NCBI GenBank assembly: GCA_018780035.1
Contig: JADMKE010000028.1
Coordinates: forward strand, 3,859-67,858
Length of the DNA: 64,000 bases
Direction of reading: 5' to 3'
From: Candidatus Sericytochromatia bacterium
GTDB lineage: Bacteria; Cyanobacteriota; Sericytochromatia; UBA7694
The notes beneath the pieces are model-generated. The model was not told where the DNA came from, did not search any database, and saw only the letters and a program-made list of their open reading frames with translations. The translations under genes were made by a program, and so were the position numbers. Shown here piece after piece: positions 48,468 through 59,909 of this stretch. Within the stretch, counting starts at the first letter, position 1. Each line of letters opens with the position of its first letter.

Positions 48468-49100
48468 TTAAAGAGACGTACTGGGTTTTTCGGGTTCGCT
48501 GGGTGCGGGCGACTCGGTCTTGGCTGATTGCTCTAAAGCGCTATCTGAACTTTGCTCAGACTTGTTCTCTGGGGTGGTCTCTGTGTTGGTCTTCTCTTTG
48601 CTTTCAGCAGAGGCACGGGTATTTAAACTCTGATCAATTTCAGCTTGGTTGCGCAATGTGCGATCGTTCAAGAGAGAACTGTCGGTAGAACCTGTATCGG
48701 GTTTGGTTGCGGCTTCTTTGGCGGTGCCAGAAATCAAATCCAGGGCATTTTGGTCCATTTTCTGTTCAATTTTCTGATTGGCACTGAAACGGCGATCATA
48801 ACTCAAAGAGGGATCAATCTGGTCGCCCATGACCAATTTGTCTAAATTGGCAGGTTCAAGGGTTTTGGTCGGGTCGAGAATGGCGCTGAGGCGATCGGCA
48901 CTCTCTTGAATTTTCTGATCAATTTGTTTGAGTCGGGTCAATTTGCGTTCTTCAGAGGTATTTGCTCCCGCATCGACACTGATGGCATTGGCGCCACCTG
49001 AGCCACTTACGCCAAACACGCCAACAGGTACACGGTTGCAGCCCACCAGAGAAGCGAAAATCAGGGTCAGTCCGCAGATTTGCAAGAGGTGGTTTTTCAT
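48468..49100 (-). CDS. lipoprotein, hypothetical
   Basis: Lipobox ASLVGC; Ser/Thr/Glu-rich C-terminus. Confidence 0.75.
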   Translation of the reverse strand: MKNHLLQICGLTLIFASLVGCNRVPVGVFGVSGSGGANAISVDAGANTSEERKLTRLKQIDQKIQESADRLSAILDPTKTLEPANLDKLVMGDQIDPSLSYDRRFSANQKIEQKMDQNALDLISGTAKEAATKPDTGSTDSSLLNDRTLRNQAEIDQSLNTRASAESKEKTNTETTPENKSEQSSDSALEQSAKTESPAPSEPEKPSTSL

Positions 49101-49208
49101 TGCCGTTTTCCTTTACTTAATCACTACTTAAAATTATAACATGGGCTTCTGGCGATCCTACAAAAAATAAGCAAATTACCCATTTCTTTTGAATTCTTAA
49201 GAAACCCT

Positions 49209-49230
49209 AAGAATACCTTTAGGTATTCTT
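49209..49230. promoter_or_regulatory. perfect 9-bp inverted repeat upstream of the 49283 gene
   Basis: AAGAATACC-TTTA-GGTATTCTT. Confidence 0.6.
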
Positions 49231-49282
49231 TAGTTCATCCGTTTTAGACTGAAGTTAACTTTACAAAATTCAGGAGTGGGTC

Positions 49283-50059
49283 ATGGCACAATCTATTTTT
49301 TCAGAGACGCTCCCCGAAGTCGTGGAGACATTACAGCAGGAGTTGGCTGGTGAAATGGTGGCAATTTATGGACGTCAACAAGCGCCATTTGAATATTTGG
49401 TCATCCTCTTTGATACAGATTTAATCCATTTGGAACATTTAAGGGCTCTGTACCAGCGCATCAAACCGCTGGGGAAATTTCATTTGATAGCCTATTCAGA
49501 TTTACTCAATCAAATCAGCTCACAGTCATTGCAAATTGTCGGATTTGCTTATCAGATGCAATTGCTGTGGGGACAAGACGTTTTGGCTGACCATGTGATA
49601 GGTCTCAGTCATCTCTCAGATGCTTTGGAAAAAGGGCTAAATCAAGAATTAAACCAATTGAAGAGCGAGTTTTTGGAGGCCCCTGTTCCTTTGTCTGTGG
49701 GGCCAGTCCTGAAGAATTCTTGGCTGCGTTTTGAAAACCAGCTTTTACCTGGCCTGATGTTGATCAGCGGTATTTTGACCCCTCCCCCGCCACTGTGGGA
49801 AAATCTGGCTCGGGCCTTTTCTCTGCCCCAAGAAAAGATCTTTCAACAGCTCAAAGCCCTCACACAAACGGACACTGCTGAATCCCAAAACCTGTGGCAA
49901 CTCTGCTTGGCTTGGGAAGAAGCCTTAAAAACCCTGATTTTCCAATCGTATAAATTTGCGGGACATTTGCAAGATAAAGAAGTGTCTTTAGGTCAGATTG
50001 CGGGTTTGGGGGCTTTGCTCAAACCATCTTTTCAGCGACTTTGGCCAACGGAAGAATAA
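49283..50059 (+). CDS. hypothetical protein (possible nucleotidyltransferase-like fold)
   Basis: ORF with RBS aggagtgggtc-atg; no confident family. Confidence 0.6.
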   Translation: MAQSIFSETLPEVVETLQQELAGEMVAIYGRQQAPFEYLVILFDTDLIHLEHLRALYQRIKPLGKFHLIAYSDLLNQISSQSLQIVGFAYQMQLLWGQDVLADHVIGLSHLSDALEKGLNQELNQLKSEFLEAPVPLSVGPVLKNSWLRFENQLLPGLMLISGILTPPPPLWENLARAFSLPQEKIFQQLKALTQTDTAESQNLWQLCLAWEEALKTLIFQSYKFAGHLQDKEVSLGQIAGLGALLKPSFQRLWPTEE

Positions 50060-51455
50060 CGCGAAAACAAGAGCCTTGTTTGACAATGCTCTCGACTTCA
50101 ATCTTTCCACCATGCCAGGTCAATACATCTTTGACAATGGGCAGTCCCAAACCCGTGCCCCCCTGACTGCGGTTGCGGTCTGATTCTAAGCGGTAAAACC
50201 GCTCAAAAATAAACGGCAGGTTCTCTGCTGGAATGCCTTGGCCTTGGTCTCTCACTTCGACCAAGGCCTTTTCGGTCTGTTTAAAAATCAGAATTTCAAT
50301 CGGCATATCTGCTGGGGTAAAGCGCAAGGCATTGTCGATCAAATTGATCATGACGCGCTGAAGTGAGCTTTTTTCACCCAAAATCCAGATAGCGTTGGAA
50401 AAGGGTTTCCAGCTCAAATTGGGATGTAATAATTGCCGTGATTCATAGACTTCTTGTACCAATTGGTTTAATTCCAAGCGCTGGGTTTCGGGAGCTGTTT
50501 GCAGGGTTCGGGCCAATAAAAGCAGGTCCTCGACCAAACTTGCCAATCTTTCGGATTCTTGGCGAATGATACTCAGTCCTTCTGCCAGCAATTCGGGATG
50601 GGTGCTTCCCCGTTTTTGCAAGAGTTCGGCATGGCCTTGAATGGCCGTCAAAGGAGAGCGTAATTCATGGGATGCATCGGCAATAAAACGCTGTTGTTTT
50701 TCCAATAACTGTCCGATTTGATTGAGCAGAGAGTTAAATGATTCTGCCAATTTGCCAATTTGATCGCTGGGCATTTTGTCTGTTTGCAATTTGCCAAGTG
50801 TATCCGTGGCCACCATATTTTCGACCTCATCACTCAGACTCTCCAGCGGTTTGAGCACCTGACGCGAAAAAAAGGTTGCCATAAACAAAGAGGCAAATAA
50901 AGTTAAACTTAAACCCATTAGCCAAAAGATAAAAAGTTTATTGAGGAAATAGCTGTTCTCTAGCAGCGATACCGCCACTTTGAGTTCGCCAATTAATTTT
51001 CCGTTGATTTTTAAAGGTGCAGATTTGAGTAAAACCGGAATTTTTTTGTTGGTATTTAAGTTCAGGTCCGTGAACATCACGGGGCCTGAGATCTGAGGCA
51101 ATTGTGAGCCCTTTAAATTGGGAGAACCAATTACCAATGCGCGTTGGGGATCGCGAATTTCAAAAAAGAAACCACTTTCAATTTCCAGCCCCTCTTTGCT
51201 GATTAAATAGGCCGTGAGATTGTCGAGTAGTTTTTTGATCTTGGCGGGCTGATGTAAATCCACTGCCAAAGTGGGATTTTCGCGGTAGAGATAATCCATA
51301 AAATTCTGTACGCGGTAGATCACTTCATTGCCTTCGCGTTCAGCCAATTCAAAAAAGTGTTGGCGCATGGCCAGTCCAATTAAGAGACTGGGTATCACCA
51401 GAATCAAAACGGCGAGCAAATTAAAAAATAAAAACAGCCGTCGGCGCAGGGTCAT
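50019..51455 (-). CDS. sensor histidine kinase (HAMP, HisKA, HATPase)
   Basis: FIADASHELRSPLTAIQGHAELL; GQGIPAENLPFIFERFYR; GGTGLGLPIVK. Confidence 0.95.
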   Translation of the reverse strand: MTLRRRLFLFFNLLAVLILVIPSLLIGLAMRQHFFELAEREGNEVIYRVQNFMDYLYRENPTLAVDLHQPAKIKKLLDNLTAYLISKEGLEIESGFFFEIRDPQRALVIGSPNLKGSQLPQISGPVMFTDLNLNTNKKIPVLLKSAPLKINGKLIGELKVAVSLLENSYFLNKLFIFWLMGLSLTLFASLFMATFFSRQVLKPLESLSDEVENMVATDTLGKLQTDKMPSDQIGKLAESFNSLLNQIGQLLEKQQRFIADASHELRSPLTAIQGHAELLQKRGSTHPELLAEGLSIIRQESERLASLVEDLLLLARTLQTAPETQRLELNQLVQEVYESRQLLHPNLSWKPFSNAIWILGEKSSLQRVMINLIDNALRFTPADMPIEILIFKQTEKALVEVRDQGQGIPAENLPFIFERFYRLESDRNRSQGGTGLGLPIVKDVLTWHGGKIEVESIVKQGSCFRVILPLAKVAEKMV

Positions 51456-52138
51456 GGTGACTCTTTGAGCATATAACCAATACTGCGAACGGTTTGAATC
51501 AGGCGCGGCTGCCCATTTTGCTCAATTTTCTCTCGCAGGGCGTGAATATATACATCCAAAACGCTGTCCTGAACCCCATTGCCCCAACCCCAGACGGCAC
51601 TCAAAATCTGTGAACGGCTCAGGGCTTTGCGCGGATTTTGAAGAAAGTACTGCAATAATTCAAACTCTCGCGGCGAGAGGTGTAAGGATTGATCGGCCAC
51701 AAAAACCTCGCGGCTGAGCAGCGACATGCGCAATGTTTCAAAGCGCAATTCTTCACCCGGTTTGTTTTGGGACAGGCGCAATTGTAAGCGAATCCGGGCC
51801 AAGAGCTCTTCAAGGTGAAAGGGTTTGGTCAGATAGTCATTGGCCCCTGAATCCAAACCCTCGACCCGTTCTTTGACTTCGGCCCGGGCTGTGAGCATGA
51901 TAATCGGGATTTGTGAGTCTTTGCGCAAGCGGCGGCAAATTTCGAGGCCATCCATGCCCGGCAACATGCGGTCGAGAATAATTAAATCAAAGACCTGTTC
52001 TCGGGCAAAACTGAGCCCCTCCATCCCATTTTCAGCACTTTGAACATCATAACCTTCACATTTGAGTTCTAGTTCAACAAAGCGCCGAATCTGCACCTCA
52101 TCTTCGATGAGAAGAATTTTGGGCTGGGATTCTGCCAT
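51452..52138 (-). CDS. OmpR/PhoB-family response regulator
   Basis: ILLIEDEVQIRRFVE; DLIILDRMLPGMDGLE; LTKPFHLEELLARIR; winged HTH C-terminus. Confidence 0.95.
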   Translation of the reverse strand: MAESQPKILLIEDEVQIRRFVELELKCEGYDVQSAENGMEGLSFAREQVFDLIILDRMLPGMDGLEICRRLRKDSQIPIIMLTARAEVKERVEGLDSGANDYLTKPFHLEELLARIRLQLRLSQNKPGEELRFETLRMSLLSREVFVADQSLHLSPREFELLQYFLQNPRKALSRSQILSAVWGWGNGVQDSVLDVYIHALREKIEQNGQPRLIQTVRSIGYMLKESP

Positions 52139-52773
52139 CAGGTGTTAAAAGCCCTGTCACCCGCATCACCCAATCCAGGCAAGATATAGCCGATTTCATT
52201 CAGCCCCTGATCGACAGAGGTGGTGTGGATTTGAATATCGGGGTGGGCTTCAGCCAAGCGTTCGATGCCTTCTGGGGCCGCAATCAAACAGCAAAAGTGG
52301 ATTTGAGCCACTTTGCGGCGTTTGAGAATATCCACAGCTGCAATCGCAGAACCACCCGTGGCCAACATCGGATCGAGGATAAAGGCGATCGTATCTGCTG
52401 CCAGTTCTTCGGGGATTTTGACGTAATACTCAACGGGCATCAGGGTCTCTTCGTTGCGATAGAGGCCGATATGACGCACTTGGGCAAAGGGAAAGACTTC
52501 AAATGCCCCATCGATCATACAGAGACCTGCTCTTAAAATTGGAGCGATGACAATATGGCCGCATTTGATTCGCACTCCCTGACCTGCACCCATTGGGGTT
52601 TGGACTTCTTGGGGCGCCAATTCAAGGCTGCTGGAGGCCTCATACACAATATACCGGGCCAGATTTTTAATCATGGCCCGGAAAATGGGAGACGGGGTGG
52701 TTTTGTCCCTGAGCAGGGTGAGGTCCCGCTGAATCAAGGGGTGGTTATAGACGTGTAGGTTTTCTGGGAGCAT
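52138..52773 (-). CDS. upp: uracil phosphoribosyltransferase
   Basis: PILRAGLCMIDGAFEVFPFAQVRHIGLYRNEETL; FILDPMLATGGSAIAAVD. Confidence 0.96.
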   Translation of the reverse strand: MLPENLHVYNHPLIQRDLTLLRDKTTPSPIFRAMIKNLARYIVYEASSSLELAPQEVQTPMGAGQGVRIKCGHIVIAPILRAGLCMIDGAFEVFPFAQVRHIGLYRNEETLMPVEYYVKIPEELAADTIAFILDPMLATGGSAIAAVDILKRRKVAQIHFCCLIAAPEGIERLAEAHPDIQIHTTSVDQGLNEIGYILPGLGDAGDRAFNT

Positions 52774-52868
52774 GAAAGTTTACCTGATTTAACTCGAATG
52801 ATTAACTCAAAATTTCATACCTATTCTGACACAGTCTGACCCGTCCCAACAAGCAAAAGAGCTTGAAT

Positions 52869-53507
52869 TCAGCTTGAAACCTGGTTTTTTTTCTTGAGCT
52901 TGGTTTGATAGGTTTTGACCGTTTTGAGCTGCACACCCATTGTTTTTGCTATCGCTTCCAAAGACAGGCCTTGGGCCATTAACGTCGCCACTTCCTGTTC
53001 TCGGGGTGTCAGTTGAGGTGTATTTTCTGCCAGCGCCTTTCCTGCCAGTGCTTTTGTGGGCTTAGGTGCTGACATTTTTGCGCGTTTGGTTTTTTTAGCA
53101 GGCGCAACGACCGGAATCTTGGCTTCTGGGCTGGGGCCAGATGGTTTGACCAAGCCTTGAACTGTGCGGGTCAATTCTGTGACCCCAGCATCTTTGTTCA
53201 AAAGTGCCTGGAACTGACCACTGGCTTTCAGATCCTCGGCTTGGGCTTGGTGATGGGTTAACACCAACCAAGCTGCAGAACTTTGGCGTTGCAAGTGGGG
53301 TAATTCAGCCAAGTTGAGCAGAGATTGGTCGATGATGACCACGTCTGCGCTTTGTGTTTGCAGGTATTGGGCCAATTCAGCCCAAGATCCCAGCAATTCG
53401 GTGACATGTATGCCTTCGGTGGTGCGTAAACAGGCTTTGAGAGCAGAACGCATGATCGGTTGAGGGTCTGCAACACAGACCCGGATAGGTTTAAGTAGAG
53501 TTTGCAT
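52869..53507 (-). CDS. LuxR/NarL-type regulator with receiver-like N-terminus
   Basis: VCVADPQPIMRSALKACL; LTPREQEVATLMAQGLSLEAIAKTMGVQLKTVKTYQ. Confidence 0.85.
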   Translation of the reverse strand: MQTLLKPIRVCVADPQPIMRSALKACLRTTEGIHVTELLGSWAELAQYLQTQSADVVIIDQSLLNLAELPHLQRQSSAAWLVLTHHQAQAEDLKASGQFQALLNKDAGVTELTRTVQGLVKPSGPSPEAKIPVVAPAKKTKRAKMSAPKPTKALAGKALAENTPQLTPREQEVATLMAQGLSLEAIAKTMGVQLKTVKTYQTKLKKKNQVSS

Positions 53508-53590
53508 AGAGGTATTTTAGCTGGACTGACTGAGACTGTGAAGCCGTTTATCCTGTGTTATAATACATTCGTATTTTTCGCATTTCTCAC

Positions 53591-53663
<73 letters not shown>

Positions 53664-53672
53664 TCTCTTTTT

Positions 53673-53707
53673 AACAAAACCCAGCCCTATCGGTTGGGTT
53701 TTGTTTT
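53673..53707 (+). terminator. Rho-independent terminator after tRNA-Gly
   Basis: AACAAAACCCA...TGGGTTTTGTTTT. Confidence 0.85.
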
Positions 53708-53730
53708 AGATTACACAACCGAATCAGTGA

Positions 53731-55705
<1,975 letters not shown>

Positions 55706-55732
55706 CCTGCGTACCCTCAGACCCAATGTGGC

Positions 55733-56566
55733 TTAACCCAAAATCTGTTGGCGGATTGCTTCACGAAAATTTTCGTAGGGCACAGATTGACGCAGGCCCC
55801 AAGTCTGCTGTGCATCGGAGCCTGCGACATAGCGAAATTGAGACGTGCCATCGGTGGCAGCTTGGTAAATCACCTCAGCGATCTGTTCGGGTTGGGAATA
55901 TTGACTGCGGTGATCTCCGCCAGGGCTGAAATGAGCCATCAGGCGCTCAATGCCTGGCTGGTAGTCTGGCAGCCCCGAAGCATCAAACATATCCAGGGAG
56001 CGACCGGCAAAATCGGTTTGCACCCCACCCGGTTCGACGATTTTGAGCTGAATGCCGAGCGGATTGAGCTCGTATTGCAGGCTCTCGGTCAGGCCTTCGA
56101 CTGCCCATTTGGAGGCGTGGTAGAGCGAGAAAAAGGGAAAGGTCACCAAGCCACCAATCGAAGAGATATTGATAATCAGGCCCTTTTTCTGGTTGCGAAA
56201 TTGGGGCAAAATCCCCCGACACACATCGATCAGACCAAAGAAATTGACCTCAAATTGGCGCCGAATTTGGGCTTCGCTGGCAGCTTCCAAGGGGCCTGCC
56301 GAACCGTAACCGGCGTTGTTGAGTAAGACATCCAACTGACCAAATTGCTCTGTGGCTTGGGCCAATGCGGTGACAATACTGGCTTTGTCTTCAACATCGA
56401 GCCGCAATTTGAGCAAATTGGCATGCTCGGGCAAGGCACTGTCTTGGTCTGGATTTCGCATGGATGCGGCGACCTGCCAGCCTTTTTCGAGAAAATAGAG
56501 GGCAGTGGCGCGACCAATGCCAGAACTGGCACCGGTAATAAAAATGCTGGGTTTGGAAGGGGTCAT
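55733..56566 (-). CDS. short-chain dehydrogenase/reductase
   Basis: IFITGASSGIGRATALYFLEKGW; NNAGYG; YHASKWAVEGLTESL. Confidence 0.93.
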   Translation of the reverse strand: MTPSKPSIFITGASSGIGRATALYFLEKGWQVAASMRNPDQDSALPEHANLLKLRLDVEDKASIVTALAQATEQFGQLDVLLNNAGYGSAGPLEAASEAQIRRQFEVNFFGLIDVCRGILPQFRNQKKGLIINISSIGGLVTFPFFSLYHASKWAVEGLTESLQYELNPLGIQLKIVEPGGVQTDFAGRSLDMFDASGLPDYQPGIERLMAHFSPGGDHRSQYSQPEQIAEVIYQAATDGTSQFRYVAGSDAQQTWGLRQSVPYENFREAIRQQILG

Positions 56567-56586
56567 GGCTGTGAATCTCCTTAAAA

Positions 56587-56600
56587 TGAATATTTATTCA
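56587..56600. promoter_or_regulatory. putative TetR operator, site 1
   Basis: TGAATA-TT-TATTCA upstream of the SDR gene; same arms as 57228-57241. Confidence 0.65.
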
Positions 56601-56609
56601 GTCTATATC

Positions 56610-56629
56610 AAAAAAAAAGGCTCTGGCCT
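56610..56629 (-). terminator. possible Rho-independent terminator of the TetR gene
   Basis: Minus strand AGGC-CAGA-GCCT followed by an 8-9 T run. Confidence 0.45.
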
Positions 56630-56637
56630 CGTTTGTC

Positions 56638-57294
56638 TTAGGCTTTGAGCGCATCCCAACAGAGCAGAAAGCTGTTCTCAATCAGGTCTTGATCCAAATC
56701 CTGCTGTTTGGCTTGGCAGAGGGAGGTGGTCTCTTTTAAGAGCCCCAATAGCAAACAAAATAGCAATTCATTGGGCAGATTCTTGATGATCAGCTCAGCT
56801 TTGGCCCGCTCCAAGAGCGTCAAGAGATGGGCCGTGATTTGATCACTTACCTGTTTGCTCTCTTCACTCAAAGCCGGAGAACGCGCAAATTGCTCCAGAA
56901 AAAAAGCCTCAGCATAATGCGCCATGCGGTATTTCAGGGCCTGCGTCCAGATTGCTTTGAGTTGCAATTTGAGCGGCAGGGCTGATTCTGCTTGAGAGAC
57001 CGGTTTTAAATAGCTCTGCTGCAATTTGAGCTGGCGGTATAAGCTGTTGAGCAATTCTTCTTTGCTGGAAAAATAGAGATACAGGGTGCCACTGGCTATC
57101 TGAGCCCGTTTGGCGATTTCCGCCATTTTTAGGCCCTGTAAACCCACCTCGCTCACCCTTTCGAGGGTTGCACGGTAGATGCTGGTGACTTTGTCTGGAT
57201 CTTTTTCTTTCACTTTTTGAGTGTAAATGAATAAATATTCATTGTCAATCTTTTTCACACTCACCTTTACAAGAATGGGATTTGAATCTTTCAA
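56638..57294 (-). CDS. TetR/AcrR-family regulator
   Basis: MAEIAKRAQIASGTLYLYFSSKEELLNSLYRQL HTH; a GTG at 57213 is a possible alternative start. Confidence 0.88.
   Translation of the reverse strand: MKDSNPILVKVSVKKIDNEYLFIYTQKVKEKDPDKVTSIYRATLERVSEVGLQGLKMAEIAKRAQIASGTLYLYFSSKEELLNSLYRQLKLQQSYLKPVSQAESALPLKLQLKAIWTQALKYRMAHYAEAFFLEQFARSPALSEESKQVSDQITAHLLTLLERAKAELIIKNLPNELLFCLLLGLLKETTSLCQAKQQDLDQDLIENSFLLCWDALKA
57228..57241. promoter_or_regulatory. putative TetR operator, site 2
   Basis: AATGAATA-AA-TATTCATT palindrome in the 5' region of the TetR ORF. Confidence 0.65.
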
Positions 57295-57339
57295 AGCTGT
57301 GGCATAATATCCAAAATCCGTTGAATCAAGGAAGCTGTC

Positions 57340-59181
57340 GTGACTGAATATCTTTTATTTGCCTTTATTTTTTTGGGTAGTGCCATGGTCACAGTCCCCC
57401 TGGCGGTCAGATGGGGGCTGGGATCGGTGCTCGGCTATTTGATTGCTGGGGTGATGATCGGGCCTGTCACGGGCCTGGTTGGCTCTGAAGCTGAACGGAT
57501 TCAACATATCGCCGAATTTGGTGTGGTGATGATGCTGTTTCTCGTTGGGCTTGAACTGGAACCCCGCCATCTCTGGCACATGCGTTGGAAACTACTGGGC
57601 CTGGGTGGACTGCAATTGAGTTTAACCGCGGCAGGCCTGATGGGGCTTGCCCTCGTTTTGGGCGTGGACTGGCAACAAGCCCTTGCACTCGGCGTGATTT
57701 TGGCTTTGTCTTCAACCGCGATTGTTTTACAAACCTTGGGAGAAAAAGGCCAGCTCAAATCCGATGGGGGGCAGGCCACATTTTCTGTCTTGTTGTTTCA
57801 AGATATTGCTGTTATCCCAATTTTGGCATTATTGCCCTTGTTATCCAATCCCAAGTTGGCCAATCATCACGCGAGCAGCCATTCAAGCCTGTCTTTGGTA
57901 GAGGGACGTCCGGGCTGGCAAATCACCTTGATCACCTTGGCCGCCATCGCAGCTGTGGTTGCTGGGGGCGTTTTTGCTTCAAAATATCTGTTCCGCTTTA
58001 TGGCTGCCACCAAAAAGCGTGAAATTTTCACTCTCACAGTTTTGGCCTTGGTGATTGCCATCGCTTTGTTAATGAGTCTGGTGGGTCTCTCCCCCGCTTT
58101 GGGCACGTTTATTGCCGGGGTGGTTTTGGCGACTTCTGAATACCGTCACGAAATCGAAAGTGACTTAGAGCCCTTTAAAGGCTTGCTTTTGGGCATCTTT
58201 TTTATTACCGTCGGCGCAGGCATTAATTTTAGTCTGCTTTTGGGTCAGCCTGCCCTGATCTTGGGTCTGACCTTGGGGGTGATGGCCCTCAAAGCCGGTG
58301 TGCTGGGTCTCATTTCTCATCTGTTTCAACTTCAGGGGGGGGATAAATTTTTGTTTTCATTGGGACTGGCCCAAGCCGGTGAATTTGGTTTTGTCCTCGT
58401 TTCTTTTACCTTGGCCAATGCCATCTTGCCCCAAGCGATCGCCCAATTATTGCTCTTGATCATCACCCTCTCGATGTTTTTAACCCCCTTTATCTTTATT
58501 CTCTTGGATCGTGTCCTCTTGCCCCAACTGGCCAAATCAGAACAGCGTGAGGCCGACGTAATTGATAAAAAAGGCGATGTAATTATTGCTGGCACAGGGC
58601 GATTTGGGCAAATTGCCAATCGCATGCTGCGGGCCAACGGTTATGAAACCGTGGTGATAGACTACCGTGCCAGTATGGTTGAATCCATGAAACACTTTGG
58701 GGTTAAGGTGTTTTATGGCGATGCGGCCCGCCACGATTTGCTTGAGGCAGCCGGATTAAAAGACGCCAAACTCCTGTTTATTGCCATTGATGACAAAGAA
58801 AAAACGCTGGAAATTGCCCATTTTGCCCGCAAGGCCCGCCCCGATTTACATATTGTGGCAAGGGCCTACGACCGCGAGCATGTCTATCAACTTTACCAAA
58901 CCGGGGTCAATGACATTGTCAGAGAAACCTTTGACAGTGCCACACGGGCGGCTTTGTATGCCCTTGTGGCTTTGGGGTATTCACAAAGTGATGCCCGTGA
59001 AATGGTCGATCTGTTTATTGACCGCGATAAAAAATTGCTGCGTGAGTTGGCGGGCCTCTGGGACCCTGACTTGCCCGTTGAAGAGAATCGTCCTTATTTG
59101 CTCAAAGCCAAAGAAATGAGTGAGCAGCTTGCGGCTGACATGTTGGCCCGCCAAAGACAAGCGGATCAACACAGACCCTGA
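57340..59181 (+). CDS. Kef/CPA2-type cation:proton antiporter with TrkA-N domain
   Basis: Multi-TM; FLVGLELEPRHLW; ALGVILALSSTAIVLQTL; GDVIIAGTGRFGQIANRML NAD-binding domain. Confidence 0.93.
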   Translation: MTEYLLFAFIFLGSAMVTVPLAVRWGLGSVLGYLIAGVMIGPVTGLVGSEAERIQHIAEFGVVMMLFLVGLELEPRHLWHMRWKLLGLGGLQLSLTAAGLMGLALVLGVDWQQALALGVILALSSTAIVLQTLGEKGQLKSDGGQATFSVLLFQDIAVIPILALLPLLSNPKLANHHASSHSSLSLVEGRPGWQITLITLAAIAAVVAGGVFASKYLFRFMAATKKREIFTLTVLALVIAIALLMSLVGLSPALGTFIAGVVLATSEYRHEIESDLEPFKGLLLGIFFITVGAGINFSLLLGQPALILGLTLGVMALKAGVLGLISHLFQLQGGDKFLFSLGLAQAGEFGFVLVSFTLANAILPQAIAQLLLLIITLSMFLTPFIFILLDRVLLPQLAKSEQREADVIDKKGDVIIAGTGRFGQIANRMLRANGYETVVIDYRASMVESMKHFGVKVFYGDAARHDLLEAAGLKDAKLLFIAIDDKEKTLEIAHFARKARPDLHIVARAYDREHVYQLYQTGVNDIVRETFDSATRAALYALVALGYSQSDAREMVDLFIDRDKKLLRELAGLWDPDLPVEENRPYLLKAKEMSEQLAADMLARQRQADQHRP

Positions 59182-59207
59182 GTCGTTCATGACACGTGAA
59201 GACCTGT

Positions 59208-59234
59208 GATGACCCGGGATGACCCGGGATGACG
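59208..59234 (+). repeat. 10-bp tandem repeat gatgacccgg (2.7 copies)
   Basis: gatgacccgg gatgacccgg gatgacg just after the antiporter gene. Confidence 0.8.
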
Positions 59235-59327
59235 CATTGTGGGTAGACAATCGAATTATAACTTGTCAAATAAAACTGATAAGTATACAATTGTATTGTT
59301 TTGTATCTCAAGCCTTTGTGTGATCTT

Positions 59328-59379
59328 TTCAGTCAATTTCTAAAGTCAATTTCTAAAGTCAATTTCTTCAGTCATTTTC
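59328..59379 (+). repeat. 13-bp tandem repeat, 4 units, upstream of the cupin gene
   Basis: ttcAGTCAATTTC / taaAGTCAATTTC / taaAGTCAATTTC / ttcAGTCATTTTC. Confidence 0.9.
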
Positions 59380-59402
59380 ATCTTTTAGGAGGTCTTTCCA
59401 AC

Positions 59403-59909
59403 ATGTCTCAATCCCATCCCACCATTCGCAATCTTGACCAACTCGATTTTAAACCTTGGGGCCACGGCGACAAATACAAGGCCCGCCATGCACAGGTCAG
59501 CATCGGCCTGGGTGCGCGTAAATTGGGTTATGGCGTGGTGGTTTTGCCACCCGGAAAAACGGCCTGGCCCTATCATCAACATCTGATCAATGAAGAAATG
59601 TTTTTCATTCTCGAAGGCCAGGGCACTTTGCGCCTGAACGGCGAAGAACATCCCGTTCGGGCGGGCGACTTTATTGCCGTGCCGCCCGGTCGCCAAAGTG
59701 GGCACCAAATTTTGAATACCTCCGACCAAGACCTGAAATACCTGGCTGTTTCAACCAAAGAAATACCCGAGGTGGTAGAGTACCCCGATTCGGGCAAAAC
59801 GGCTTTTGTCTCTCCTGTAGGAGAAGATGCCAAAGGCAAACCTGAACTTTTGCGCGCGATTTATGCCCAAGACACACCCCAAGCAGGCTATTGGGATGGG
59901 GAAGATTGA
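59403..59909 (+). CDS. cupin-domain protein
   Basis: PYHQHLINEEMFFILEGQGTLRLNGEEHPVRAGDFIAVPPG; RBS taggagg upstream of ATG 59403. Confidence 0.9.
   Translation: MSQSHPTIRNLDQLDFKPWGHGDKYKARHAQVSIGLGARKLGYGVVVLPPGKTAWPYHQHLINEEMFFILEGQGTLRLNGEEHPVRAGDFIAVPPGRQSGHQILNTSDQDLKYLAVSTKEIPEVVEYPDSGKTAFVSPVGEDAKGKPELLRAIYAQDTPQAGYWDGED

Noticed and set aside
59208-59379. CRISPR array
   Set aside because: Repeats are directly tandem (10 and 13 bp units) with no spacers and no cas genes nearby.
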